Origin: Lacipirellula limnantheis
GTDB taxonomy: Bacteria; Planctomycetota; Planctomycetia; Pirellulales; Lacipirellulaceae
Reading direction: 5' to 3'
Assembly: GCF_007746075.1 (NCBI RefSeq)
Contig: NZ_CP036339.1
Coordinates: 1,994,885 to 2,058,884 of the forward strand
Length of the DNA stretch: 64,000 nt
Positions 8,787 through 16,282 of the stretch are shown here, piece after piece (position 1 is the stretch's first letter; every line of letters starts with the position of its first letter). The notes beneath the pieces were generated by a model. That model saw nothing but the letters and a program-made list of their open reading frames with translations, had not been told where the DNA came from and did not search any database. Position numbers and translations under genes: made by a program.

Positions 8787-9575
8787 GTTGGCAATTAGTT
8801 AGTTACTAGAGCATGGAGGCTCTGGCGTCGCTCGATTGGGCGACGGGGGTTATGTCGCGTCGGTTCTTTTTCCCCATCCAAAAAGAGTCGAGTAAGAAAA
8901 GCACGCGGGTTAAAAGCTCCCCGCGGCGAGGGTTGGCAAGCGAGGAAACGGTGGGTTCCCCTGACAACAGGGTTAATTCCAGGCAACGGGCGGGTAGTTG
9001 ATCCCGTGCAATACGACGACGTCCTGGTCCATCATCCGACGATCTAAAACTTCCGGCATAAATCGCTTGCCTCGGCCGTCCGAAATAGTCACTACCAGCC
9101 TCCAACTAAATGCAGCGGAGCCGATTCCTAGCTAAGTCGGATGGGATGTCGGTCTGCGCTAAGCGAGGCGAAGGCTTGTCAGGTGCAATGCGTGAACGTC
9201 GCTCTTGGCGCTGGGCCAACCGGCTCGTCGACCACTTCACTCCGCACGCCAGCCAGCCCCTAGGCGGCGTTTTAAGGACCAGTTTTTTGAGGGGCGTCTG
9301 CCAGGTCGCGCTGCCCCGTTTCCTCGCGAGAGCAGGCCGCGTGGGGGTCTACAGGAGCCGTGAGTAGGGCCAACTTGGTCGACCATTTCAGCCCACGAGA
9401 CTCGCCTCGCAAGTCTTGCTAGTCGTCGTCGCGACGCCGCGATTTGCCAAGCGATCTCGGCAGCATCGCCGCGCCTCTCTCACACCTCTCACCGCCGCTT
9501 CCCCTTTGCCTTGATCTCAAGGTGGGACGTAGAATTGGGTAGTGGGTAGCTAAGTGTGCAGCCCCGATATATGGG
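8787..9575. other. 789-bp stretch without a recognisable gene
   Basis: Open frames here (for example 9110-9367, 85 codons) have no family resemblance, no ribosome binding site and unnatural composition. No repeat shared with the rest of the window was noticed. Confidence 0.4.
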
Positions 9576-9839
9576 TCAAGCGAAGGTTGCAAACTCAATC
9601 GCGGTCGGCGCGATCGCACTCGCCACGCCGCAAAGGATGCCCATCCTCCAATGCCCGAATAAAGCCGCCACGGTTGTTGCCGGCAAGCCGCTGATCAGCC
9701 CGTAATAAAGGGCCATCACAAGGCGATCGTTGCCGAATGCATTCCAGACGTGCATGTGCTGGCTGAGGGCTCCGCACCACACGGCCGCCAATGTTGTGGC
9801 GACGAGAGCATCCTTGGCCGTGAACCTGAATAGCTTCAT
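9576..9839 (-). CDS. small membrane protein with N-terminal RFT(L/A)R-type helix
   Basis: 87 residues starting MKLFRFTAKDALVATTLAAVW. This opening resembles the short RFSLRTLLIATT-type membrane helix that recurs in many planctomycete proteins. A second and third hydrophobic segment follow (MALYYGLISGLPATTVAAL and MGILCGVASAIAPTAI). ATG 9839 is chosen because TAGAAT lies 7 nt upstream. It is divergent from the gene at 9905. Function unknown. Confidence 0.6.
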   Translation of the reverse strand: MKLFRFTAKDALVATTLAAVWCGALSQHMHVWNAFGNDRLVMALYYGLISGLPATTVAALFGHWRMGILCGVASAIAPTAIEFATFA

Positions 9840-9870
9840 GCAGCCTATTCTACTCCCCACCCGTCGCCGA

Positions 9871-9897
9871 TTGCATTCCCGCGCCAGCGGTTAGAAT
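9871..9897 (+). promoter_or_regulatory. cassette promoter module (copy 1)
   Basis: TTGCAT, 15-bp spacer TCCCGCGCCAGCGGT, TAGAAT. The whole module, spacer included, recurs at 11566, 12221, 12645, 17508 and 18177, always 6-7 nt before a start codon. Confidence 0.65.
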
Positions 9898-9904
9898 GCC
9901 GGGC

Positions 9905-10174
9905 ATGGAACTCCCGAGAAGATTCAACCATCCCTACCGCACTCTTCGCCAAAGCGGCATGGATCGCGACGCCGCATTGGCCGAGATTCGTAAGGCCGGG
10001 GCGTCGTTCTTTGAAAGCATGGTGGCTGTCAAAGAAGTCGACGGACTTACTGTTGTCGATTCCAAAATGGCTGTTCACTGTTCCCCCGCCTGGGCGGACG
10101 AAGTCAAAGAACAGGAGCGTTTCTGGGACGAAGCCATTGCGGCACTTGAGGCGGACCCTGACCTGTCTCCCTGA
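9905..10174 (+). CDS. small soluble hypothetical protein
   Basis: 89 residues, charged and soluble, with a segment GMDRDAALAEIRKAGAS that looks helical. No family recognised. ATG 9905 lies 7 nt after the TAGAAT of the cassette promoter, so translation is probably leaderless; the ATG at 9896 overlaps that box and is rejected. The TGA stop is the first codon of the GNRA hairpin element. Confidence 0.55.
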   Translation: MELPRRFNHPYRTLRQSGMDRDAALAEIRKAGASFFESMVAVKEVDGLTVVDSKMAVHCSPAWADEVKEQERFWDEAIAALEADPDLSP

Positions 10175-10200
10175 CCCCGGCCGGGAGGCTGGGGGCTAGG
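10172..10200 (+). repeat. GNRA-tetraloop hairpin element (copy 1)
   Basis: TGA, CCCCGGCC, loop GGGA, GGCTGGGG, then GCTAGG. Eight base pairs including one G-U wobble. The TGA ends the upstream gene. Confidence 0.7.
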
Positions 10201-10275
10201 GCTGCTTGGGATCGCGTGACCACACGGTGCATCCCGCGTCACGAGGTCACTGCCCAATTCGGGTTTGATCCGCCA

Positions 10276-10656
10276 CTAGCGGCGTCCGGAGCCCTTCTGA
10301 GCTTCCATGACGCCTTCAGCAACCGCCTTGCCCATCGCCTTCAGGCCGGGTTGGGTGTTCTCGCCCATGTAGTTCACTACGTCCTTCGCGACCGGGGCCG
10401 ACTCGCCGACGAGATAGCGTTGGACCGTTCCGATATATCCAAACATGGACAAGACGCCGCCAACGAACACCATCGGCATACCGAGAAACGCACACCAAAA
10501 GAATCGAGGCGGTCCCTGTCCACCCATCGCGAGCAGGAAGCTGCCGAAAGCGATTCCTGTCAGGAGAAGTCCGGAGACCAGTATTACTGGGCCGCCGACT
10601 TGCATCGCGGTTCGGAAGCGGGAATGACCGGGCGACTGCAACCGATCCTCGTTCAT
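10276..10656 (-). CDS. conserved membrane protein, planctomycete type
   Basis: 126 residues from ATG 10656, preceded by GGAG. Two or three transmembrane segments (VGGPVILVSGLLLTGIAFGS and FFWCAFLGMPMVFVGGVLSMFG), then a soluble tail with the pattern YMGENTQPGLKAMGKAVAEGV. I recall similar proteins with the N-terminal phrase EDRLQSPGHSRFR from planctomycetes, often next to zinc-ribbon domains; none is present here. Function unknown. Confidence 0.65.
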   Translation of the reverse strand: MNEDRLQSPGHSRFRTAMQVGGPVILVSGLLLTGIAFGSFLLAMGGQGPPRFFWCAFLGMPMVFVGGVLSMFGYIGTVQRYLVGESAPVAKDVVNYMGENTQPGLKAMGKAVAEGVMEAQKGSGRR

Positions 10657-10810
10657 GAAGGAACTCCGGGTGGTAAGCATGGCGGGGAGCCAGCCTTAGT
10701 TTAATCGCCTTTCGTTACTGGGCTATGGATCTTGGAATCGCGATTGCGATTCGGAATAGACGACCAGAGGGCCAATTCGCGCTGTGACTGGAGGCCGCCA
10801 CGCCGACAGC

Positions 10811-10907
10811 TAACCCTCTCGCGGCCGCCAGCGACTCCGCCGCCCCTTCCGCTGCTTTAGCGTGTGATGAATGCGCGTAGGACGCTGATCCTGGGCGTTT
10901 CAGCGGG
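10811..10907. repeat. 97-bp near-identical repeat, copy 1
   Basis: Identical to 12879-12975 except one base (GATGAATG against GATGGATG). It overlaps the last codons of the PEP-CTERM gene at 10900. The same placement is seen for the other copy. Confidence 0.85.
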
Positions 10908-11400
10908 TTCGCAACGGCACCCTGATGGACCGAGGCTGGCGGCTGGCGGCAGCCGTACCGACCAGGGCTAAACCTACCATGGGGAGCGTCGCGGGCTCAG
11001 GAACTCCTACAACCGTGCCAATGAACTCAACCATGAGCGCGTTAAAGGCACCCACCGACAGATCGCTTGTCGGCGTTCCCGGCACAATGACATTGCCAAT
11101 ATCAAGCGAAGTCGGAAACGTGTTGACCGGGCTAGTCGGCGGGAAACCGAAGTATGTGAAGCCGAATGGCAAGTCGCCCGAATTAAAAGTTGTTCCGGGA
11201 ATTTGCGCGAACCGGTTAGGATCGTTGATCACCTTGTCACCGGAGAGTGACTGCAGGTACATCCCTGCCAGCGTGCCCCCTGTATCATTCCCGAAGCGAA
11301 TGTTTCCGCTCGATGGATTGTAATACGCGATCGGGGCGGCGACAGCGTCAGTGGTGAGCGCGTGCAGCAGGATCGTCAGCGTGAAAACAATGCGGTTCAT
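10900..11400 (-). CDS. PEP-CTERM secreted protein
   Basis: 166 residues: signal peptide (MNRIVFTLTILLHALTTDAVA), a short unrecognised mature domain, then the PEP-CTERM sorting signal VPEPATLPMVGLALVGTAAA and a basic tail. PEP-CTERM proteins are processed by an exosortase (not in this window) and delivered to the cell surface or matrix. AGGAGG lies about 13 nt upstream of the ATG, a classical ribosome site unlike the leaderless neighbours. Its 3' end lies in a 97-bp repeat shared with the next PEP-CTERM gene. Confidence 0.8.
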   Translation of the reverse strand: MNRIVFTLTILLHALTTDAVAAPIAYYNPSSGNIRFGNDTGGTLAGMYLQSLSGDKVINDPNRFAQIPGTTFNSGDLPFGFTYFGFPPTSPVNTFPTSLDIGNVIVPGTPTSDLSVGAFNALMVEFIGTVVGVPEPATLPMVGLALVGTAAASRQPRSIRVPLRTR

Positions 11401-11565
11401 CGCCGAACGCCTCCTAAGTCGGAATTAAGGCTAAGCCATCAGCATTAGTGAAATTGGCCCACGAAGCAATATGTCTAGGAGAGCACTTCGCCCGCTAACG
11501 GACTTTGCACCGCCAAACGACGAGCCGGACCTACAACCCCTACTTTATCACCCGACATCGATTGA

Positions 11566-11592
11566 TTGCATTCCCGCGCTGGCGGTTAAGAT
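11566..11592 (+). promoter_or_regulatory. cassette promoter module (copy 2)
   Basis: TTGCAT, 15-bp spacer TCCCGCGCTGGCGGT, TAAGAT; 6 nt before ATG 11599. Confidence 0.6.
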
Positions 11593-11598
11593 GTGGGA

Positions 11599-11871
11599 AT
11601 GGCGTCTCCCGACTTGATCTCCCGTGACTATTACATCGCCGCTCGCGTTGCTCTCTGCGTCTCAGTGGCGGTCCTTTCCTCTCTGGTGTTGGACCGCGGA
11701 TGGACGGCTCGCGTATGCGCCGCGGCGATGCTCGGCTTTTGGTTAGCCGCCGCCTTCATTGCTTTACGACGCCCGTGGAATCCGTCGACCGTGGATCTAT
11801 GGTTTTGGAAGTGGGGCTTCTTGCCTAGCTTTATCGCGGCGGTGGCGCTGGCATTGGCACTTCGCCCCTGA
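11599..11871 (+). CDS. small membrane protein
   Basis: 90 residues with three hydrophobic segments (VALCVSVAVLSSLVL, VCAAAMLGFWLAAAFIAL and FLPSFIAAVALALAL). ATG 11599 is preferred over GTG 11593 because of promoter spacing. Its TGA is the start of hairpin element copy 2. No family recognised. Confidence 0.55.
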   Translation: MASPDLISRDYYIAARVALCVSVAVLSSLVLDRGWTARVCAAAMLGFWLAAAFIALRRPWNPSTVDLWFWKWGFLPSFIAAVALALALRP

Positions 11872-11897
11872 CCCTGGCCGGAAGGCTGGGGGCTAGG
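11869..11897 (+). repeat. GNRA-tetraloop hairpin element (copy 2)
   Basis: TGA, CCCTGGCC, loop GGAA, GGCTGGGG. The loop changed from GGGA to GGAA, still GNRA. Downstream sequence GGCAGGGGTGCCGAGATGAG also follows copy 4. Confidence 0.65.
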
Positions 11898-12046
11898 GCA
11901 GGGGTGCCGAGATGAGTGTGGCGGCCACCGACTCAAGGCCGTTGACCCTTGCTTCCCGACCTAGACAGCCGAGAATATCGACATGCAACGAGCACATTTA
12001 GATCGACGCCGGACTCTTCGTGAGTGGCGTCGCCGTGCGTCCGTAG

Positions 12047-12130
12047 ATGAATCATTGGAGCCGGGACGCTTCCGTAAAGGTCGTACTTCGTCTGGCTGCC
12101 CGCGACGCTGCGCCCACTGTCGGGCAATAA
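12047..12130 (+). CDS. possible 27-codon small protein
   Basis: Begins MNHWSRDASVKV, similar to the frame at 7908, then diverges. No clear ribosome site. Weak call. Confidence 0.22.
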   Translation: MNHWSRDASVKVVLRLAARDAAPTVGQ

Positions 12131-12220
12131 AACTCGCCCCTCGTCGGCAGGTTCTGCTTGCGGACCTCGCGTTTACGGAATCGGTAAATGACCTCGCTTC
12201 CGCCTGACCACGCCAGCCAA

Positions 12221-12247
12221 TTGCATTCCCGCGCCGGCGGCTAAAAT
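12221..12247 (+). promoter_or_regulatory. cassette promoter module (copy 3)
   Basis: TTGCAT, 15-bp spacer TCCCGCGCCGGCGGC, TAAAAT; 6 nt before ATG 12254. The preceding sequence (CCTGACCACGC...GCCAA) is also shared with copy 5 at 17508. Confidence 0.65.
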
Positions 12248-12253
12248 GCGGGG

Positions 12254-12448
12254 ATGAGAGTCTGGACGCTTATCACGACCGACCCCGCCTGGACCGGCGT
12301 CGCCTTTTTCGTGGCGTTTTACATTCTTCAGGAAACGGTCGGCGACTCGTGGCCACAGACAATTGCCTTCGCCATCGCCGGCGTTCTCGCGATGCGCACA
12401 GTGCATCGGCGTCTACCGACTGATCCCGGCCGGGAGGCTGGGGGCTAG
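12254..12448 (+). CDS. small membrane protein reading into the hairpin element
   Basis: 64 residues: one or two hydrophobic segments (WTGVAFFVAFYILQETV and TIAFAIAGVLAM), then RTVHRRLPTDPGREAGG. The last residues are encoded by hairpin element copy 3, whose TAG serves as stop in this frame. Leaderless spacing to TAAAAT. Function unknown. Confidence 0.55.
   Translation: MRVWTLITTDPAWTGVAFFVAFYILQETVGDSWPQTIAFAIAGVLAMRTVHRRLPTDPGREAGG
12421..12448 (+). repeat. GNRA-tetraloop hairpin element (copy 3)
   Basis: TCCCGGCC, loop GGGA, GGCTGGGG, then GGCTAG. Here the reading frame passes through and uses the TAG. Confidence 0.65.
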
Positions 12449-12451
12449 TAG

Positions 12452-12524
12452 TGCTTCTTTCTCGCTCTACGCATACTGGCCTCAAAATCTGCCAGCCGGT
12501 GGTGCAGGGGATAAGTGCCGCGGT
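12452..12524. repeat. 73-bp sequence following the hairpin, copy 1
   Basis: TGCTTCTTTCTCGC(T/C)CTACGCAT and following bases are shared with 17867-17939, also directly after a hairpin element. Divergent but alignable over its length. Confidence 0.5.
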
Positions 12525-12644
12525 CCAATAGGTGGGGGCAATGGGGCCGGTATAATGCCGGCGGTCGCTGGCGGCAGACGGAACTTTTTCGGGGTCGCTC
12601 TCCGCAGCTCTTCGGGAGCTGAAGGGTTTGCCGCCGGAGGCCGA

Positions 12645-12671
12645 TTGCATTCACGCGACGGCGGTTAAAAT
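12645..12671 (+). promoter_or_regulatory. cassette promoter module (copy 4)
   Basis: TTGCAT, 15-bp spacer TCACGCGACGGCGGT, TAAAAT; 7 nt before ATG 12679. Confidence 0.6.
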
Positions 12672-12678
12672 GCGAGAC

Positions 12679-12858
12679 ATGAGCAGACAAACCAAATCAG
12701 TAATCGCATTTTTGGCAGCGATTTTTTGCACCGTTGCCATGCTCGTCGTGTGGGCAAAATTTGGTGGGGTCGTTTCCTTAGTCGTAGCTCCGATCCTGGG
12801 AGTTGCTGCGTTTCGCTTCGTTCGGGTCGGCCGCGTCCATTGGAATGCCTCCGCCTGA
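12679..12858 (+). CDS. 59-residue membrane protein
   Basis: Two hydrophobic segments (VIAFLAAIFCTVAMLVVWA and VVSLVVAPILGVAAF) and a basic C-terminus. Start chosen from the TAAAAT 7 nt upstream; an upstream in-frame ATG at 12670 overlaps the promoter. Function unknown. Confidence 0.5.
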   Translation: MSRQTKSVIAFLAAIFCTVAMLVVWAKFGGVVSLVVAPILGVAAFRFVRVGRVHWNASA

Positions 12859-12878
12859 CCGCCCGCGAGCCCGACGCC

Positions 12879-12975
12879 TAACCCTCTCGCGGCCGCCAGC
12901 GACTCCGCCGCCCCTTCCGCTGCTTTAGCGTGTGATGGATGCGCGTAGGACGCTGATCCTGGGCGTTTCAGCGGG
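12879..12975. repeat. 97-bp near-identical repeat, copy 2
   Basis: Partner of 10811-10907 with one substitution; overlaps the end of the second minus-strand PEP-CTERM gene. Confidence 0.85.
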
Positions 12976-13714
12976 CGGCATTCCGACGTCGTCGAGGAAG
13001 CGCCAGCACTCCCAACATCATGATCGTTATGCTCGCCGGTTCTGGAATGGAGTACTCGACCATGTAGCACTTTACCCAACTCCGTAAACCCCGTGAGTAC
13101 TCTCCGGGCAGGTCGTTCCATCGCGTAACGTTCGGAGTTCCTCGGCCAATCGCAAATGTTGCGAAGTCCTCGTTGTTTCCCAAATAGCCGCGGTTGCTCG
13201 GCTCCCAATATTCATTACGTTCGCGGTTCGCGCCCCAGGACTCAAAACCGAAGGCAACGCCAGTAATGACAGGATTAGTACTCTCAGTTCGCCAGAAGAG
13301 CTGACCTGCTTCCGGTCCGGTTACCCAACGCCACTCTCCCTCGATCGCGGAGTCGCTTGCTCCCATCCATACACCATAGTCTGCTCCTTTTCCGAACGTG
13401 TAGTCGATGAAATCCTGTTCCGCTTGCGACGTAATGGTGACCAGATGTCCGGGAATGCCTTGGTACGATTTCGCCCCTGCCGCGGCACTTGACTCAGCAA
13501 AAGTGAGTGTAGCTGAGCCGAACCTAATCAACTCGTAGTAATGGCCGTTGGTTGGATTCTGGACCACCGTGTTAAAGAGTTTGGATTGCGGTAGCTGTTG
13601 GGCGGCGATCGGGGCTACCGCTACAAGAAATATTCCGAAGAACACCGCGGTCCAGCAAGCAGCGCGAGGCGCACCCTCAGCGCAAAGAAGTAGTCGCAAC
13701 ACACGTTGGCACAT
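12968..13714 (-). CDS. C-type-lectin-like PEP-CTERM protein
   Basis: 248 residues: signal peptide (CWTAVFFGIFLVAVAPIAA region), then a C-type lectin-like domain with GHLVTITSQAEQDFI, VWMGASD, GEWRWVTG and late NNEDFATF...WNDLPG, the usual order of this fold including a WND carbohydrate/calcium-site motif. It ends in IPEPASITIMMLGVLALPRRRR, a PEP-CTERM signal. Predicted surface or matrix protein that may bind glycans; ligand unknown. The start is the least certain part. The 3' end lies in the 97-bp repeat. Confidence 0.8.
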   Translation of the reverse strand: MCQRVLRLLLCAEGAPRAACWTAVFFGIFLVAVAPIAAQQLPQSKLFNTVVQNPTNGHYYELIRFGSATLTFAESSAAAGAKSYQGIPGHLVTITSQAEQDFIDYTFGKGADYGVWMGASDSAIEGEWRWVTGPEAGQLFWRTESTNPVITGVAFGFESWGANRERNEYWEPSNRGYLGNNEDFATFAIGRGTPNVTRWNDLPGEYSRGLRSWVKCYMVEYSIPEPASITIMMLGVLALPRRRRNAAR

Positions 13715-13907
13715 GAAGAGCTGCCTCAGTTCCTGCCCTGGGCGAAAGTGTGACCCTTGCGGTTTGCGATGTCAACCAAATATCGCTGAGGGCAGCTGTT
13801 GCTGATGCCCAATGCCTTTCAGGGCTGCACGGAATCAGCGCGGGGTAGCTGAAGGGATAGTAGTACGCTGGCTTGGCCGCTGGCTCTTTAGGTGGTTCGT
13901 CTTCCAT
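13677..13907 (-). CDS. doubtful small protein upstream of the lectin gene
   Basis: 76 codons from ATG 13907, seven nt after a TATCGT box in the duplicated block 13932-14036, so promoter spacing matches the island pattern. The N-terminus MEDEPPKEPAAKPAYYYPFS looks protein-like, the rest less so. It overlaps the lectin gene start by 38 bp. It may be a decayed gene. Confidence 0.25.
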   Translation of the reverse strand: MEDEPPKEPAAKPAYYYPFSYPALIPCSPERHWASATAALSDIWLTSQTARVTLSPRAGTEAALHVPTCVATTSLR

Positions 13908-13931
13908 GCCGGCCACGATACCACCGCCGCT

Positions 13932-14036
13932 GAAAACCTACACTCGCTAATCGTACATCTTGCGGCCAGAGCGCCGGTGACGCCCAAATCGGAGGCAGGA
14001 AACGGGAAAATTTGCGGCCAGGGAGCGGGAGCGGTA
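13932..14036. repeat. ~105-bp promoter-region repeat, copy 1
   Basis: Runs from GAAAACCTAC to GGGAGCGGGAGCGGTA; aligns with 18704-18807 with few differences. Both copies separate a leftward gene from a rightward gene, so it probably carries divergent promoters. A weaker third copy precedes 20592. Confidence 0.75.
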
Positions 14037-14047
14037 GAGTGGCGGGC

Positions 14048-14209
14048 ATGCTCCAATCCCTCGTCATTGCCGTTGCTCTACGAGACTCAGTACCTTGGAT
14101 TCCGGTGCTGATAGTCATCATCGCGCTCTCGGCGTATGGGATTGTAATTAGACTCCCACACTCTTCACGTTGGGACGTCGACTACCACGATGACGACGAC
14201 GAATCCTAA
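14048..14209 (+). CDS. 53-residue single-helix membrane protein
   Basis: MLQSLVIAVALRDSVPWIPV opens a protein with one long hydrophobic segment (LIVIIALSAYGIVI) and an acidic C-terminus (DVDYHDDDDES). A paralogue at 20592 has the same plan, and each is followed by rrf2 sequence. Conservation of the peptide between copies supports coding. Function unknown. Confidence 0.6.
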   Translation: MLQSLVIAVALRDSVPWIPVLIVIIALSAYGIVIRLPHSSRWDVDYHDDDDES

Positions 14210-14214
14210 GCCCC

Positions 14215-14622
14215 TCACGCCGCCTTTCCCGCCTGCAAGTCCGCGAGCGTGATCGCAGCGAACCGCTTGCGAGCGTCCGCCACGAGGCCAGCCATCGCAC
14301 CTTGCATGACGCGGCCAGCCTTGGCGGGCATGTGCGATAACTCGACCGTTCCGTTGTTGGCCAACGGTCCCTCGACCGCCTCAATGATCTCCAAAACGGT
14401 GATCTTACTGGCGGGCTTGGCGAGCTTGTATCCGCCATAGAGGCCAGCAACGCCGACGAGGACGTTGGCTTTGGTCAGCGAATTGAGCAACTGGGCAACG
14501 TACTTATCTGGCAGCCCCGACGGCTCGCACACGTCGCTACACTTGACGAGTTTATCTGCCTTGACCGCCGCAAGGTACAGGCAAGCGGTTATGGCGTAGG
14601 GGGTTTTGGTCGTCAGCTTCAT
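14215..14622 (-). CDS. Rrf2-family transcriptional regulator
   Basis: 135-residue winged-helix protein with the Rrf2 opening KLTTKTPYAITACLYLA, a recognition region SGLPDKYVAQLLNSLTKA, and the wing/dimer pattern GLYGGYKLAKPASKITVLEIIEAVEGP. Typical Rrf2 length. The only cysteines (14, 28, 32) are N-terminal; the three-cysteine iron-sulfur cluster set of IscR/NsrR near residues 90-105 is absent, so a cluster sensor role is unlikely. A palindrome sits just before the start codon, suggesting autoregulation. Duplicated at 19441. Confidence 0.9.
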   Translation of the reverse strand: MKLTTKTPYAITACLYLAAVKADKLVKCSDVCEPSGLPDKYVAQLLNSLTKANVLVGVAGLYGGYKLAKPASKITVLEIIEAVEGPLANNGTVELSHMPAKAGRVMQGAMAGLVADARKRFAAITLADLQAGKAA

Positions 14623-14624
14623 CG

Positions 14625-14650
14625 TGGAACCTCATGGATAGGAGATTCCA
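14625..14650 (-). promoter_or_regulatory. putative Rrf2 operator
   Basis: Inverted repeat read on the minus strand as TGGAATCTC-8 nt-GAGGTTCCA, 8 of 9 positions symmetrical, ending 2 nt before the rrf2 start codon. Conserved exactly at the second rrf2 copy. Confidence 0.6.
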
Positions 14651-14689
14651 CTTTACGCAGGTGAAGCTAGGCGAATCAAGGCAGCGGGC

Positions 14690-14995
14690 CTAGTAACTGC
14701 GGACGACCTGCGCCTCTGGGAACAGTCGCTTGAGGCCGTCGATCGTTTGCTCGCCATCGCCCTTCGTATCGACGTAGATGAACCTGACCGGCTCATCGCC
14801 TAGCAGGGAACGGAAGGCATTGAGCGGCAGCGGCGTCGGAGAAGGATCGTCAGGAGCCTCACGGGCGAAGATGAAGATGTGGCCAGACTTCAGTGCCCAC
14901 TTTCGTTGGAGCACCGTGCCGAACTGCCACGCGATCACTGCCGCGATGGCTGTAGCGGCCAGCATGACGCGTAGGGTGAAGCGGGGGCGGGGCAT
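14690..14995 (-). CDS. small membrane-anchored protein
   Basis: 101 residues: PRPRFTLRVMLAATAIAAVI, a planctomycete-type RFTLR membrane helix, then a soluble domain ending DTKGDGEQTIDGLKRLFPEA. ATG 14995 is preferred because TACAAT lies 8 nt upstream. The last codons are within the 541-bp duplication, so a truncated second copy exists near 19916. Function unknown. Confidence 0.6.
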   Translation of the reverse strand: MPRPRFTLRVMLAATAIAAVIAWQFGTVLQRKWALKSGHIFIFAREAPDDPSPTPLPLNAFRSLLGDEPVRFIYVDTKGDGEQTIDGLKRLFPEAQVVRSY

Positions 14996-15079
14996 GGGCT
15001 TAGATTGTATCACTCGCCAAAGTTAGCCAGCCGCGCCGGACGATGCGGGAACGGCTCGTCCATCATCGTCGGCGGCCAG

Positions 15080-15250
15080 CTAGCGAAGCGACGCCCTAAA
15101 GATCCCGGCGATAATGGCGACCACGGCCGTTACCGTCAGCAGACGGCGGACCGTGAATCTCTCGGGCATGGCCCAGCGGCAGAGCGACCCAGCTGCAATG
15201 AGCACCAAGCCGTCGATGAGTACCGTGAAGATGAACCTCGGTCCGTTCAT
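15080..15250 (-). CDS. 56-residue membrane protein
   Basis: MNGPRFIFTVLIDGLVLIAA starts a protein with two hydrophobic helices; the second (MPERFTVRRLLTVTAVVAII) follows the RFTxRxLL pattern seen in several island proteins. TATATT lies 7 nt upstream of the ATG, so probably leaderless. Function unknown. Confidence 0.55.
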   Translation of the reverse strand: MNGPRFIFTVLIDGLVLIAAGSLCRWAMPERFTVRRLLTVTAVVAIIAGIFRASLR

Positions 15251-15305
15251 GCCCCTTAATATAGCGGGTGGGGAAGTCGCCCGCTAACTCCGCTATACTA
15301 GCGGC

Positions 15306-15734
15306 ATGCTCACCTACCTCCGCTACGCCCTGGCGACGTTCTGCTTCGCGGCGAGCGTTGCTTGTTTGACGTTGTGGATTTGCGGTTATGAGTACAATCT
15401 GGAAATCTCTCCAGCAAGCTGGTGCGCGCGAGTCGATGGGAGTCGCGGTCTGGGGTGTATCGCGATCGAGCCCAGTTTGTTCCATGAAAAATACATTCTA
15501 CATGTGAGCGTGGAGAATACTTCTCCCAAAGCGTGGTTTGAAGACCAGATAATCGGGAAAGGGAGGTTCGGGGCCGTGGGTGGCGGCGTTTACTTCCCCC
15601 TCTGGTACCCCGCCTTAGTCTTCGCCCTCGCTGGCGTCGGCGTGATTCGCTTCCGTCGCCAGTTCTCGATTCGCTCAGCGCTAATCGCCTTCGCCATCGT
15701 CGCCGCGTTATTGGCGATGCCGCTGATGCTTTAG
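15306..15734 (+). CDS. YFPLWYPAL-family membrane protein, paralogue 1
   Basis: 142 residues. N-terminal helix TYLRYALATFCFAASVACL, a variable extracytoplasmic middle of ~70 residues, then the family core VYFPLWYPALVFALAGVGVI and RQFSIRSALIAFAIVAAL. Four paralogues occur in the island (also 15803, 16522, 21384): ends conserved, middle divergent, as if the middle is under diversifying or relaxed selection. TATACT 6 nt before the ATG. I recall this family as widespread in Pirellulales, without known function. Confidence 0.75.
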   Translation: MLTYLRYALATFCFAASVACLTLWICGYEYNLEISPASWCARVDGSRGLGCIAIEPSLFHEKYILHVSVENTSPKAWFEDQIIGKGRFGAVGGGVYFPLWYPALVFALAGVGVIRFRRQFSIRSALIAFAIVAALLAMPLML

Positions 15735-15802
15735 CCTTTAGGAATGCCCTAGGATCGATCCGCCACGCCGGCACCCCATCGGGGTTTTGCTATATTGCCG
15801 CA

Positions 15803-16252
15803 ATGGCCAAGTATGTCCGCTACGCTCTGGCGACTATTTGCTTCGCAGCGAGCGTGGGCTGCTTGGCGTTGAGGTGGCGGAGTTGCGAGCGGTGGGAAAT
15901 CCTTAATGGCCCAATCTATGTGACGCAGAGCCGGATGCTGAACTTACAGTCATTCTCCGGCACTGGATTGATACTGCTTGTGTCTGAGAACATGGGCGTG
16001 AGCCCATCGTGGATCTATACTCCAATGGGGCGTCCTGAGACTCGTCACGACAATGTATCACAGCGTATGAAGAGCCACGGCTCGTTCGGCTCTTTAGGGC
16101 CTGCCGTCTATTTCCCCCTCTGGTACCCCGCCCTAATCTCCGCCCTCGCTGGAGTAGGTGTTCTCCGCTTCCGGCTACGGTTCTCGATTCGCTCGGCACT
16201 TTGTACGACAACTATCGTTGCTGTTTTGATTGGGATGGCGGTGATTCTATAA
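15803..16252 (+). CDS. YFPLWYPAL-family membrane protein, paralogue 2
   Basis: 149 residues with the same plan: AKYVRYALATICFAASVGCL, a variable middle, VYFPLWYPALISALAGVGVL, FSIRSALCTTTIVAVL. TATATT 6 nt before the ATG indicates a separate leaderless transcript rather than an operon with paralogue 1. Confidence 0.75.
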   Translation: MAKYVRYALATICFAASVGCLALRWRSCERWEILNGPIYVTQSRMLNLQSFSGTGLILLVSENMGVSPSWIYTPMGRPETRHDNVSQRMKSHGSFGSLGPAVYFPLWYPALISALAGVGVLRFRLRFSIRSALCTTTIVAVLIGMAVIL

Positions 16253-16282
16253 TCGGAACCAGACGGCCGGGTGTTTATTGCT

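Larger units (their letters stand above)
14214..14754. repeat. 541-bp duplication, copy 1 (rrf2 block)
   Basis: Matches 19440-19980 at a constant offset of 5226 bp. It covers the whole rrf2 gene, its operator and the last ~60 bp of the gene at 14690. Divergence is a few percent by eye. Confidence 0.85.

Noticed and set aside
9110..9367. 85-codon frame in the island
   Set aside because: No promoter at the 6-8 nt spacing used by neighbouring genes, no ribosome site, no protein-like pattern.
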